Below are positions 36,323 to 49,800 of a stretch of 64,000 bases of DNA, piece by piece. The translations under genes were made by a program, and so were the position numbers. A model generated the notes under the pieces. That model did no database searches. It saw only the letters and a program-made list of their open reading frames with translations, and had not been told where the DNA came from. The DNA is from Liolophura sinensis (taxonomy: Eukaryota; Mollusca; Polyplacophora; Chitonida; Chitonidae): contig NC_088302.1 in the NCBI RefSeq assembly GCF_032854445.1, positions 7,621,338 to 7,685,337 of the forward strand, given 5' to 3'. Every line of letters begins with the position of its first letter. The stretch's first letter is position 1.

Positions 36323-36437
36323 ATGGGTCAGACTGCATACATATCTAGTTCGTACTTGGCCTGGGCTGCGCTACAGCCTTACGGGTACGGATTAGACATA
36401 CAGGCTTGCAGCTGTGGAAGTAGATTCGAGCTTGAAG
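36323..36437 (+). other. Small conserved ORF with splice donor, upstream of FATP copy 1
   Basis: ATG-initiated 38 codons (MGQTAYISSSYLAWAALQPY..., ending FELE) running into GAAG|GTAAAA. The paralogous stretch at 58267-58381 keeps ATG, frame, length and donor. Of four base differences in it, three are synonymous and one changes Gly to Ala. It could be a first exon of the FATP transcript carrying an upstream ORF, or a tiny separate coding exon. No family was recognised. Confidence 0.35.
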
Positions 36438-36877
36438 GTAAAATATGTTGACACAAGTATACAGGTGTCAGTACTTTGAGTTCCAAATTATTGACAGAAA
36501 AACTGCTTCTGAGAAGCTGGGAAGGATTTTAGTTGTTTTATTCTCCACATTCCTAACGTGAATCATTACGTATATTTATAGAAAAAGTTGCGCAGGGATA
36601 TAGCATATGTATGTACACTTGTAAGGCTACACATTGATTGAAGGCGTGTAAGTAGTCTGTGGGCAGCATTAATGTTTAGTGATGAGCAGCTGTGTGTTGG
36701 GAGATTTGCTGCGATGTGAAGTTACGTGTATACTGTGCGTGACTAAGAACCACCTCATTCTGCTCTTGTTCTCTCAAGCTTGTATGCGGAGTCAGAATCT
36801 AGGTCATATCAGAATCTCATAACATACAGTGTAAATAGAGGATTCAGTCCCCTTAAAGAGTAGACCTACATTAAGAG

Positions 36878-37126
36878 ATTAACGCCGTAGTCAAGAATAT
36901 TTCACTTACACGACGGCGGCCAGCATTATTACCGGGCAGAACCTGTGGGAAACCCACGACCATCCGCAGGTTGCTGAAAGACCTTCTCACGTACGGCCGG
37001 AGAGGAAGTCAGCTGGACTCAAGCTGCAAGGGTGCTGGACTTGAACTCAAAGCGACCTCATTGGTGAGAGGCTCCTGGGTCATTAAGCTATGCTAGAGCG
37101 TTAACCAACTGAACCACGGAGGCCCC
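36878..37126 (-). mobile_element. SINE family A, nearly full length, private to FATP copy 1 flank
   Basis: Complete body and head complement (GAACCACGGAGGCCCC at the right end). Absent from the duplicate at 58800. Lies about 350 bases upstream of FATP copy 1 exon 1. Confidence 0.88.
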
Positions 37127-37478
37127 AAAATGGCATTGAAAGTTAACTACATGAATACTCGGATTTTGTATCTATAGCTACAGACGGTAATGATGTGATT
37201 TTCATCATCATTCTATAAGCAGACGAGGCTATTTTCCTTACTGACTCTATATGCGTCACCAGCCAACCTGATCTCCGTAATGCTTCAGACACATGCTCTA
37301 ATCATTGTATACGTTCAAAATTGTAATATTTATGTTGTAGCACCAAGGCTTAAGCAGAATTGGGTAAAAAATTAGGTAATGCAGTGAAGTTAACTCCTAT
37401 GCCTCACAGCACAGTGGTCTAGAATTACTCAAAATGAAAGTACGGAGCATGCGCTTGATTTCCATTTTCACCAGGGCA

Positions 37479-37845
37479 ATGTCGACGTACCAGAAAGCAG
37501 TGATTGGCGCCCTCGGGGCGGTGGGCACTTCATACGCCGCCTATAAGCTGATGTTCCCGTGGCTAGCTCTAGATTCCAAGGACATTGCCATAAAGGAAAA
37601 GTTAATGGAACTTTTCACCAAAGGCGTGGAAAACAAGTTGTTCATCATAGAGAGGTTTGAGCGTCATGTTGCTGAGAACCCAGACAAGTACTTCGTTATT
37701 TTCGAAGACAGATTATACACATATCAGCAGGTGGATGAAGAGGCCAATAAAATGGCACGAGTTGTAAAGACGTGGAATCTTCAGAAAGGAGACGTTGTGG
37801 CCTTGTATATGAGAAATGAGCCAGCATTTCTGTGGACATTTCTGG
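37479..37845 (+). CDS. FATP copy 1 exon 1: membrane anchor and N-domain
   Basis: Donor CTGG|GTGAGTAC. It encodes [16 protein letters not shown]..., a single hydrophobic helix, then the AMP-synthetase N-domain ([29 protein letters not shown]). ATG 37479 is preferred because indels between the two paralogues shift the frame upstream of it but not downstream. Confidence 0.88.
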
Positions 37846-40800
37846 GTGAGTACGTCACGGACAAAAAGGATACCTCTGGACACCTCTGGGTGAGTTTGTG
37901 ACGGACAAGTATATGTCTGGACACATGGGTGAGTACATCACGGACAAGTATATGTCTGGACATATGGGTGAGTACATCACGGACAAGTATATGTCTGGAC
38001 ACATGGGTGAGTACATCACGGACAAGTATATGTCTGGACACTTCTGGGTGAGTTTATGACGGACAAGTATATGTCTGGACACATGGGTAAGCACTTCACG
38101 GATAAGTATATATTTGGACATCTGGGTGAGTACATCATGGACAAGTATATGTCTGGACACATAGGTGAGTACGTCACGGACAAGTATATGTCTGGACACT
38201 TTTGGATGAGCACATCACGGTCAAGTATACGTCTGAACACTTCTGGAAGAGAACGTCAAGGACAAAAAGAATATGTCTGGACACATAGGTGAGTACATCA
38301 CGGGCAAGTATATGACTGCACACTTCTGGGTGGGTATGTCGCGGACAAAACGTATACCTCTGGACACACAGGTGAGTACACCACGGACAAGTATATGTCT
38401 GGACACGTCTGGGTGAATACGTCACGGACAAAAAGTATATGTCTGGACACCTGAGTGAGTACATCACGGACAAGTATCCGTCCAGACACATATGTGAGTA
38501 CATCACGGACAAAGATATGAGTGGACACTTTTGGGTTACACGTCATGGACAAAAAGTATATGTCTAGACACATGGGTGAGTACATCACGGACAAGTATAT
38601 ATTTGCACACTTCTAGATGAGTACATGACAGAGTATATCAGATATATGTCTAGACACCTCTGTGAGTATACAGACGTGTACCTATATTGGCACACTTCTG
38701 TGTGCGTATATATCTGTACAGATAAGTATACATCTATAAAGGCATAGACATAGGTGTACATATTTTGAGTTGTGCGCAGTACAAAATGGAATAAAATATC
38801 TAAAATCCTACAGATTTTCTGTGCTGGTCACATGCTCGAATCTAGCTCCCGCTTGATCTCCTTCGGCCTTTAGGGACGGATAATCTCAAGTTTTGTACGT
38901 GCATAAATCTGACCTCAGTCTGTTGTGTACAGGTGAAGTTTTCATGCGCAACGCACCAATGAGAACACCACCAACCAGATTTTCCCGATTTGATCTATTT
39001 CGGTGATTGGAGTGCATCAGGATTTGGGTCAGGGTTAAGCTGGGTCATTTCTGAACTAGAACACAATAAGAAGACATAAACTGAACTGTCAGTTGATCAG
39101 TATTTTACAGAACTAGCTATGCAAAGATGACCATTGCTTTTTTGTGTACTTTGTATCAAAAGTTTCCAAACAATGTGTCTGTAGGACTGTTATAAGAAGC
39201 GGTAATCTTCTGGTTTTACCTTATTCGCACATAATTTTGTTTGAGCGGTACAGCTAACATTAATTTATTTGTTACACTTGCAGTTTATCGATTAAAATTA
39301 AACTTTGCGTAAGAAGGTCTGCCAACAGCTTGTGGACGGTCGTTTTCCCCCGGGCTACTCTCAGTTTCCTCCCACCATGATGCTCGCCTCCATCATGTAA
39401 ATGAAATATTCTTGAGCACGGCGTAAAACACTAATCAAATAAATAAATACATGAACAACCATATGTACATAATAAGTATACATTTAACGCAGACGAAATT
39501 TTCGGTATTCAATGTAATACGAGGGATCAGATCGAAATCAATTGGTTATGTTGTCTTCCTTTCAGTAGCTATAACGCACGAGGTGCGAGTTCGAACCCAG
39601 CCTTGGAGGGTATATTTGCTGATACTTCCTCTCTCACCATTCCTGGTAACAATATGCGTTCCGCGACACAAGTGAGACTGTTTGCGCAGTTTAAAGTTTT
39701 ATGACGTTCTCTTGTCTTCCACAAATATGGTGCACAGAGATGTATCTGTACGAGACATGTTTTTTTTTTTGGATTTATTTGATTGATGCTTTACTCAACG
39801 GTATTTCTTTTATGCGACAGCGGCCAATATTAAGGTTGGAGCAATCCGTACAGAGTCTAGGGGAAACCCACGAGGTTGCACACTTTCCTATGCACGTACG
39901 ACCGGATAAAAATGTAAAATGTCGCCATTAACTTGCTTAATGTAGTTTAGTGCTGTCACTCTGGTTTCCTCACACCGTAAAACTAACCACCATTGTATCA
40001 ATGAAACATTATTATTTCTACATCACCGTCTTCTCTTCATTTCAGGTTTTCAGAAGTTGGGTATTCCTGTCAGTCTTCTCAATTGCAACTTGACGCATAC
40101 GCCCTTGGCTCACAGTATAAATGTGTGCGACGCTAAAGCTATTGTCTGTAGTGGAGGTATGTGGTGTGATATCAAGGACAGAATGGTATGAGGAACAATT
40201 CTTGAAATTTCGTTTACAATTTTGATGTGATTTCTTCGGAAATCATTTTGATCATAGTGGGTTATTATGCACGCATTTTTAATACTTTGGCGACAGTTTA
40301 AATAGACGTAGAACGTTTTTAGGCCTACTGTATCAACAGTTCAAGCAGTAGAAGAAATATTCTTCCAGATTTATCACTTCAGACTTCATCGCCGAAGTCC
40401 ACGACTTTTATTGGCCATAGGCTACTGCTTACAATATGCTGGAATAAACGTGACTTAACTTTTTTTCTCGATAATGCAAAAGTGCTGAAGCTGCGTAAAG
40501 ACGAAGTTTCACTAAACTTTACTGGGTTGAAAAAAATTTTAAAATATATTTAATGTCGATTTCAGATACTTTGAATGGTAGTCTTCAAGTGGACATGAAC
40601 ACTAGTCAGGTTGTTGTTTTTTACTTTAAAGGAACTTCTACCTTCAGTATGGGTTAATACTGCCCCCTCCGACTCTGTCAAACTCTGTGTCGACCATAGA
40701 AATAAACCTTACCTGTACATGTACGCCATTGTTCCCATTTTCAGACCCAGACTTGATAAACGCCTTAGGAGAGATCCGGTCGTCTATATCTGGGATTCCA

Positions 40801-43800
40801 GTTTACGTTCACGGGACAGACAGCAGTTCTCTCCCCTCGTCCTTCACCTCGCTGTCGGAACTTGTGGCCACAGTGCCTGGAGACCAAACACCCAAGGAAT
40901 GGCGGACACAAATTCAAAACTACGATCCTCTTGCTTACATCTACACATCAGGGACTACAGGTATATGTATATATACGATGTTTATTTCTTTGCTTGCTTG
41001 GAATTTAACAGCTGGGTTATTACCTGAATACAGTACCAACATATTAATGTTAAAAACGGTATCTCAGATTAGCGATTTCTTTTTTAATAATAATGACTCC
41101 AGCGGAGGCCATCATGTTTTGGCCTCCAAGACAAGTTTGTATGGTGTTGAATATTATGAAACTTTATAACTTTTGCGGTAATGTGGATGTCTGACATATC
41201 GATGTGTAGAGCCTGCACTGTTTATACGTTTCACTAACAAAAAACAAATTTAGGTATTGTGTTTGAGAGATTGTACAGATAGCTGAATTGGGCCTCAGGT
41301 GGAAAGAAAAACACTACAGGTTTCACAATCCACCCATCGAACCATATAGGATTCACCACCTGGGCCTTTACCAACCCAACCAGCTAGGTTTCACAACCAC
41401 AACCTGGGTCTTTATCAACCCAACCAGCTAGGTTTCACAACCTTGGCATGTACCAAGCCAAACAGCTAGGTTTCACAGCTTCAGCCTTTTACCTGCTAAA
41501 CAGGCAAGGTTACACAACCTCGGACTTTACCCTGCTAACCAGCATTTCATGACATTCATCCAACTAACCAGTTACGTTTTATGGCCTTTACTTATCCAAG
41601 CAACTAGATTCCATGGCCTTTACCCACGCAACCAGTTAGGTTTCATCACAACGGTGTACACAACAAACCAGCTAGGTTTTACAACCTCAGCCTTTACCCT
41701 GCCAACTAGCTTGGTTTCACAACCTCTGCCCTTTCCCTGCTAACCAGCTAAGTTTCATGGCATCCATCTAACTAACCAGCTACGTTTTATGGCCTTTACC
41801 CACCCAACTCGTTAGGTTTCACCACAACGGTCTACGCGGCTAGCCAGCTAGGTTTCAAAACTCTGATCTTTACCTGTCTCACTAGCCACATGTAGGCATC
41901 ACCAGCCCGGTCTACGCACCTAACCAGCCAGGTTTCACAACCTCGGCCTTTACCCATCGAACGAGCTAGGTTTCACAGCCATGATCTTAACCCTGTCAAC
42001 TGGCAAGGTTTCATGATATTTTCCAGCTGCGTTTTATGCCCTTTACCCGCCTAACCAGCCAGGTTTCCTAGCCTTTACCACCTAACTAGCTATATTTCAC
42101 AACCTAGACCATTACTTACCCAACTAGCTAGGTTTCACAAACTTGGCCTTCCCCACTCAACCAGTTATAGGTTTCACAATCTCGGCTTGTATCCATCCAA
42201 GCTGCCAGGTCTCCTTTCGGTCTTTACTCAACCACCCAGGTAGGTTACACAAACTTGGTCGTTACACACCCAACCAGCTAGGTTTCCTTGGCTCTGTCTT
42301 CACCCAACCAACCGGCTGAAATTCCTCAAGCTGTCGCAAATTGAGCGTATTGGGCCATAAAAGTATGCTTCATATCGAATGGTTACATTTACTCTTCGTT
42401 CAGAATGCTTTTTGGAATGCTTTTTACCTCGCATGTACAAAGCACACGGGTAGTTTATGTCATAACTCCGAAATCGGCGTCGGCCTCCGAAAAGCAGTGT
42501 TAAGGTAAATGGGGTAGGGTTGTATCTTTAAGTGCTGCATGTATTGATCTCAGGTTTTGCATACATGGAGAGGATAATAACACGAAGAGGGTGTTCCATT
42601 GTTGATTCGTTTTGTATATATTAATTACCGTAAATTACAAAATTCACGACTTCGTGTGTTATGTATTAGAATCAATGGTATGGTGAGTAATGCCTGGTAT
42701 CTGAAGAAGTGCTGCATATATTGACCTGAAGTTTTACATGTACACAAATCACAATGGTATGGGTGGGATATTCTGTCGTCAATACGCTTTGGGTATATTA
42801 TTTGCCGTAGATTACCAAATTCACGATTTCAATCATTTACATATTAAATGCGTACAATTCATAACCATCACCTGTCTGTTTTTGCTTTAGAATCCAGGTT
42901 ACGGTGAATGTTCCAGTACTTATGTATGAAGATGAAGAATTGTATTCATGTGCCTCCCACACTGAGACGGGCTCTTTGGTAGTCTTGCCACGAAATCGAA
43001 ATTTCTCTAAACCATCATTCTGTAATCATTTTCTCTGTTATCTCATTCAATGGCAGGTCTGCCGAAACCTGTTCTGCTGACTCAACTGAAGGGTATCGGC
43101 GTGGGCGAAGTTCTGAGGGCACAGGCAAACCTTTCGGATAAAGACATCATGTATACCTGTCTGCCCCTCTACCACTCCTCAGGATTCTTTCTGGGGATAT
43201 TGAACGTGATTACTACAGGTGAGCTATCAAGGCGCTAATTCAACTGATATGATTATTTATTTGTGAAAACGAACGATCATATCGCTTGACGATCAGTACA
43301 AGGCGAGAGGTTTGTCTCCAGTGTCAGTATAATGTGACTGATTGGGGTGTCATATTTGGTATCACTATAATGTGACTCGGTGGCATGTCATGTCTGGTGT
43401 TCGTATAATGTGACTCGATGGCAAGTCTGATGTCAGTATAATGTGACTGGGTGGGGTGTCATGTCTGATTTCAGTATACTGTGACTGGGTGGCATGTCAT
43501 GTCTGATGTCAGTATAGTGTGACTGGGTGGGGTGTCATGTCTGGCGTTAATATAATGTGCCTGGTTGGGGTGTCATGTCTGATGTCAGTATAGTGTGACT
43601 GGGTGGGGTGTCATGTCTGGCGTTAATATAATGTGCCTGGTTGGGGTGTCATGTCTGATTTCAGTATACCGTGACTGGGTGGGGTGTCATGTCTGATTTC
43701 AGTATACCGTGACCTGGTGGCATGTCATGTCTGATGTCAGTATAATGTGACTGGGTGGCATGTCATGTCTGATGTCAGTATAATGTGACTGGGTGGCATG

Positions 43801-46800
43801 TCATTTCTAATGTCAGTATAATGTGACTGGGTGGGGCGTCGTGTCTGATGTCAGTATAATGTGACTGGGTGGAATGTCATGTCTGGTGTTAGTATAATGT
43901 GACTGGGTGGAGCGTCCTTTCTGATGTGAGTATAATGTAACTGGGTGGGGTGTTATGCCTGGTGTCAGTAGAATGTGACTGATGGGGTGTCATGCCTGGT
44001 GTCATTTTATTGTGACTCAGACAGGGTGGAATGTCATATCTGGTATCAGTGTAATGTGACTGGATGGGGTGTCAGAGCTGAGGCCAGTGTAACGTTACTG
44101 AGGTGGGTGTCGTATGATGTTTCATTATCATATGACTGGATGGCGTGTCATATCCAGTGCCAGTATAATGACTGGGTGGAATGTCATATGTGGTATCAGT
44201 GTAATGTGACTGGATGGGGTGTCAGAGCTGAGGCCAGTGTAACGTTACTGAGGTGGGTGTCTTATGATGTTTCAGAATAATATGACTGGATGGCGTGTCA
44301 TATCCAGTGCCAGTGTAATGGCTTGGTGTGTCATATCTGGAGTCAGTGTAATGTGATTGGTTCTGGGTGTCTTATATGGTGTCATTATAAAGTGACTTGA
44401 TGGGTTGTCATTTGTCACGGTAGTGTTGAGTTTGGTGTCGATGTAATGTAACTGGATTGAGTGTGGAGTGTCATGCCTTTGTTAACGGAACAGATATGTA
44501 AATATGGGGGCCTTGAGGCCAGCTTGCTGGGAGGAGACATCGTCGGGATAAGAACAAAATAATGTAGAAAAGGCCTTAAACTGCAAACAAACAAAATAAC
44601 CAGAGAATAATTTAGCGTCGGTAAATCGGTGGAATGTTGACGGTTTACGCTTGTTAGAGTTACCGTGGATAGAACTGTCTGGCTGCTGTTTAACTATTTA
44701 TTTATTTGATTGGTGTTTTACGCCGTATTCAAGAATATTTCACTTATTCGACGGCGGCCAGCATTGTGGTGGGAAGAACCACACCCGGCCGAAACCAACG
44801 ACCATCCGCAGACTTCTGTTTTACCAGTGCTGGATGTGTTTTAGCTGCAGGTGGGAATGTAAGATAAAATATATTGTTCTCGCAGGATTCCACATAATTT
44901 GAAATCTCAGCAGGATGCTAACATTTACCGAGTTTCACAGATTGGTGGTATTTAGGCCTATGCACCTTCAAATCCCCTAAATATGTTTTGAGTTCAGCTC
45001 CTATTTTTAACCGTCAGAGCACGTATTAATTTTATCTCAGTCAGTTAACGTTCTTCCTGTATAATAGAGTGAAATATGCACATACATAAATGATAATCCC
45101 AGTTAGCTTTGTCATACAATGGGGAGTTTCTGACTATTCTAGCACTCTCAAGATTTCTTTTCATTGCCAGGGGGGACTTGCGTTCTCAGACGGACCTTCT
45201 CCGCGTCTCACTTCTGGGAGGATTGTCGTAAACATAAAGTCACCGGTTTCCAGTACATTGGGGAGTTGTGTCGGTTTCTACTTCTCAGACCGCCAGTGAG
45301 TATATCCTTGTTCGAAGCATAGGAGCTAGAACTTATAAAACATTTTTTCTTTGAGCAAATGTAAATTTTCTACATTTCCTTTCCTTGTTCTAAAGCATAT
45401 GTCATTGTTCATTGAAATAAAAAAGGTGGTTGGACAGATACCTGGCGATGGTCGGTGGTTTACTATGAGTACTCCGAAAAAAATCTCGAGCACTGCCTTA
45501 AATACCAAGTTATAAATCAGTCGGCCAAAGAACTAATTTCTTTTTGTCAGTTTGCAGGAGGTATTCATGATTTTCGAGATTCAAGCGTAGAGATAGTGCT
45601 CGTTGGTCGAAAGCACTTTGTTTAAGTGAGGTTCTCGCCTAAATCATTGTTCTCGCCTAAATCATTGTTCTCGCTTAGAACATTCCTCTTATCTAAAGCA
45701 TTTCTGTTGTCTTATTTCTGTTGAAATATAGAATCGGAAAAAGGGTCGAATTGTTTGTCGCTAACAATAAGGGTCATTGTTCTAAACAAGACAGATGTTT
45801 AGGGTTGAAACAGGACACTGGCCCGAAACATTTGGGATAAGTGACCCTAATATTTGGAGTTGGTGATGTCTATACCCTGAATATCAGGGTCACAGGGACC
45901 CTAGTTTTTCTGGTAGTTTTGACCTTTTCTCTTAACAGGGTGAGCCTCCTTCATTCATAAACCAGTCAACTGTCGCAAAAATTCTTACGTTTTAAACATC
46001 AATCAGTTAAATAAATTACCTTTTTTACCGTGGTTTAAGTTGTTCACAAGTATTAATTTTTCTTCAGCATCCGAAAGACGGTGAGCACTGTATCCGATTT
46101 GCCTACGGGAACGGCCTTCGAAAAGATATATGGGAAGAATTCCAGACCAGATTTAAAATTCCACATATTTTTGAATTTTTTGGTGCAACAGAAGGTCCGC
46201 TTGGTTTCGTTAATCTTCACAACAAGAAAGGTGCCGTAGGGCGGTTATCTCCATATATGGTAAATACTCAGTTTGTAGTCCTCCATCTTACGGCTTCATG
46301 CGTCATAAACGCTAATGAAATCAAGTGAAAACATAGTTTAATTTGTGACACAGTCAGAAATGTCGAGATAAGCCTTCCACTCCCAACCCCTACCCCCACT
46401 CCCAACCCACCGGCTGCATGGTATTCGAACCATCGCCTTGGTTGGTCAGGTGTATTATGGTGGGAATCAGCAATAGCATCCAGATATTCGCACTTTTGCT
46501 CGCGCCAACATAACTGACTAGCCCCGAACACGGAAGCGAAAACATTATTTAAATAGCATGGGAGTTAATATAAAACTCTGCTTCACGGCCTCATAAATCC
46601 AAAACTAGCTTTTGTTTACGTTAGCAAATTGCGTAAGGCGAGTAGACAGTTCTGTTATATGTATATAGACTCAGCTTCTTCGTTCACTTCATAACACCAA
46701 CATGTGAAACACTGACAAATTATCGGTCGACCGATTCAGCCCGTCATTTTCAGTTTCGTTTTCAACTCTTGCTGTTATTACCCTGTTTCTTCTAAAATTT

Positions 46801-49800
46801 GGGACACCTGGCCTGCTCATTTAAGCCAGTATATATGTAATTCTCGCAGGAATGTTGATTTTTTTCTCACATAGTTAAACCATCTAATGAACAACACATT
46901 CATGACTTTTCCAAAGGGCTGGTAAAGACAAGTAATATTCTACTTTCAACACTACTAATATCTGTCCCAAATTTTAGAAGAATTAGGGTATTCCGTTATT
47001 TCTAGCGGTATTCAAAGTACCGCGTCCCAAATGACGGGTCAACGGGTTGTAATTGAAGACTAAGGCGGCAATTTCAAATTTTATGGCGTTTACAAAATAA
47101 CAAGTGATGATTTTTACAAGCTGTAAATAAAAACAAATGTGGGACTTACACCGTCTATACAAACGATGGTAACAGAACAGGGTTTAGAACAAGATTTCTT
47201 CTCTTTGTCCAACAGGCCTGGCGGGATAACTTCTCACAGATCCTAGTGAAGTTTGATCTGGCCACGGCGGAACCAATGAGGGACAAAAACGGCAGATGCA
47301 TCCGAGTAAAGACGGGTGAGTCTAACATAGATAGTTTATAGTGGAACCTTGATTAGTGTAAATCCGAAACACGAAGTTTCGTGTAGGCCTATACTTGACA
47401 TTTATAGAAACATTTGCATGTGCTGCACCACCAACAACGTTCAGCTCCAACTGTTAGCAACACGAGCACAAATTCCTTCCACAAATTAATTAATGGATTA
47501 AACCACGTGTCATTAGTAATGAATGCTGCATTCAACCATATTACTGTATAGTCCAGTCGTGATTCCATGATATAAAAACGACGGCTCGACTAGCTTCGAT
47601 CCCAGTAAGCATTCGATCATATTACTGTATAGTCCAGTCGTGATTCCATGATATAAAAACCACGGGCTCGCTATAGCTTCGATCCCAGTAAGCATTCGAT
47701 CATATTACTGTATAGTCCAGTCGTGATTCCATGATATAAAAACGACGGCTCGGCTCTAGCCTCGATCCCAGTAAGCATTCGATCATATTACTGTATAATC
47801 CAGTCCGTGATTCCCATGATATAAAAACGACGGCTTGGCTATAGCTTCGATCCCAGTAAGCATTCGATCATATTACTGTATAATCCAGTCGTGATTCCAT
47901 GATATAAAAACGACAGCTCGGCTCTAGCCTCGATCCCCAGTAAGCATTCGATCATATTACTGTATAGTCCAGTCGTGATTCCATGATATAAAAACCCACG
48001 GCTCGGCTCTAGCCTCGATCCCAGTAAGCATTCAACCATATTATTGTATAATCCAGTCGTGGTTCCATGATATAAAAACGACGGCTCGGCTATAGCTTCG
48101 ATCCCAGCATCAAACAAAAGCTGTCTACTTCAAGCTCGACTTGAAACAATGTACTTTCTCGGGATTGTGGGATTGTGATTATTCTTGTGAGCTAGCGATT
48201 TTGAACTTGTAGGCTTGTTATGGTGAGCCTATGCTTGTTAGCTTATGGTTACGAGCTCGTGATTGTGAGCTTACGCTTGTGAGCTTATGATTTGGCGCTT
48301 AAAATTGTGAGGTTATGGTTATGAGCTATTATCGTAATCTTGGCTTGGTCTGTCATGCACTATATATACACTATATATCGAGAATTTTTTCTCTTCTCCA
48401 AATGTACTCCATGCGTGTTTTATAGCTAAGGATGTGAGATTACCTAGCACATATTGAAATAATCACCTTTCCTTGTTCACCGGGACAATTAACCCTTAAC
48501 CAATATAGTCCCGTGTTCGAATCCAGCTCTCCTCTGTTTCAACTGCGTCAGGAGGTTCTCAAGGTATCTGGCGAAGGTCGGTTACTTAGCCTATCCTGAG
48601 AACTCCCGGTTTTCTTCACCCAAAAGCGTTTACCAGAGATTAGGGGCGTCTATCTTAATCCCACTTTAAATAGCAATCAGGTTAATAAAATAAATACCTA
48701 CTGTACTATTCTCATCTCTAGTGACCATTACCTACTGATACTAGGAGAGCGGGTGGCATGTAGGCAAGCAGGCTTCTGAATGGGTTTGTGGGTACTGACA
48801 CCTGATGTTAAGTTAAAGTTAACTGATGGTGGTCTTCAGTGCACGCTTGAAATGTTCTCATCGAAGGTAGCATGAGAGCATCAGGCAGCCAGTAGTGTTG
48901 CATAGATTTAGAATTATTGATAATTGTATGCATTTAAACGACTATTCAAAAACAAGGATGAAATAAATGCCGTAGATTTGGCTTGTGGTTATAGCCTTAC
49001 ATGACATTCTTGTATATGGTAAGCGCTTATATTGAATTATGAATGTTTCGCTTTGTCTAATTGTATTTTATGTAATTTGTGCAATGAGATGCATCCTTCA
49101 TGTCTTTTATGACACTATCTATATGTACACATCTTTTGGTCAGCTTTACAACTTGAAGCATTTAACTGTGCTTGATGTTCAGTATAAGATCGGACATTGC
49201 TCGGTGGTCGTATACTGTGATTATGGTGCCATGTTCTTGTTTAGTGAGGCAGCACCTTTAAGTTCAGCACACAACTGGTGTGATAGAATCAGTATAAAGT
49301 TGAAAGCAGTGGTAACCACAAGCAACCAGGAGCCTCCATCAATGCGGTCATTGTGAGTTCAAATCCAACTCATGCTTGCTTCCTCTCCGGCCGTACATGG
49401 GAAGGTCCGCGAGCAATCTGCTGACGGTTGTGGTTTTTCCCCTGGCTCTTCCCCATTTGCGACGGCCGGTCGTTGTCGTATAAGCAAAATATTCTTGAGT
49501 ACGGCCTAAAACACCTATCAAATAAATGAATAAATAAGCCACATGCAAGGCACCACCAAACAAACCAAATCTCTCCACATCTTTTCTCTTGGCTTTTCGC
49601 TGAAGGTGAACCAGGCCTGCTGCTTACGGCCTTCCCGCCCTTCGCCCTTCATTAAGCCGGATGATATTTACCTGGGAGATAAGAAGAATGTGGAAAAGAA
49701 GCTGGTCCGTGACGTCATGGTTAAGGGAGACATTTACTTTAACTATGGGGACATTCTCTACCAGGATAAAGATTACTTCGTCTACTTCACTGACCGGATA

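Larger units (their letters stand above)
35465..40320 (+). repeat. Segmental duplication, left copy (5' flank to intron 2 of FATP copy 1)
   Basis: Collinear with 57350-62215: the same non-coding 5' flank, exon 1, splice-donor minisatellite, intron 1 and exon 2. Private changes here include a SINE at 36878-37126. Right of 40320 the two diverge because a dispersed element is inserted in this copy. Confidence 0.88.

Noticed and set aside
37781-38594. Several overlapping minus-strand ORFs with [12 protein letters not shown] repeats
   Set aside because: Products of a 39-base minisatellite inside an FATP intron; no start context or homology.
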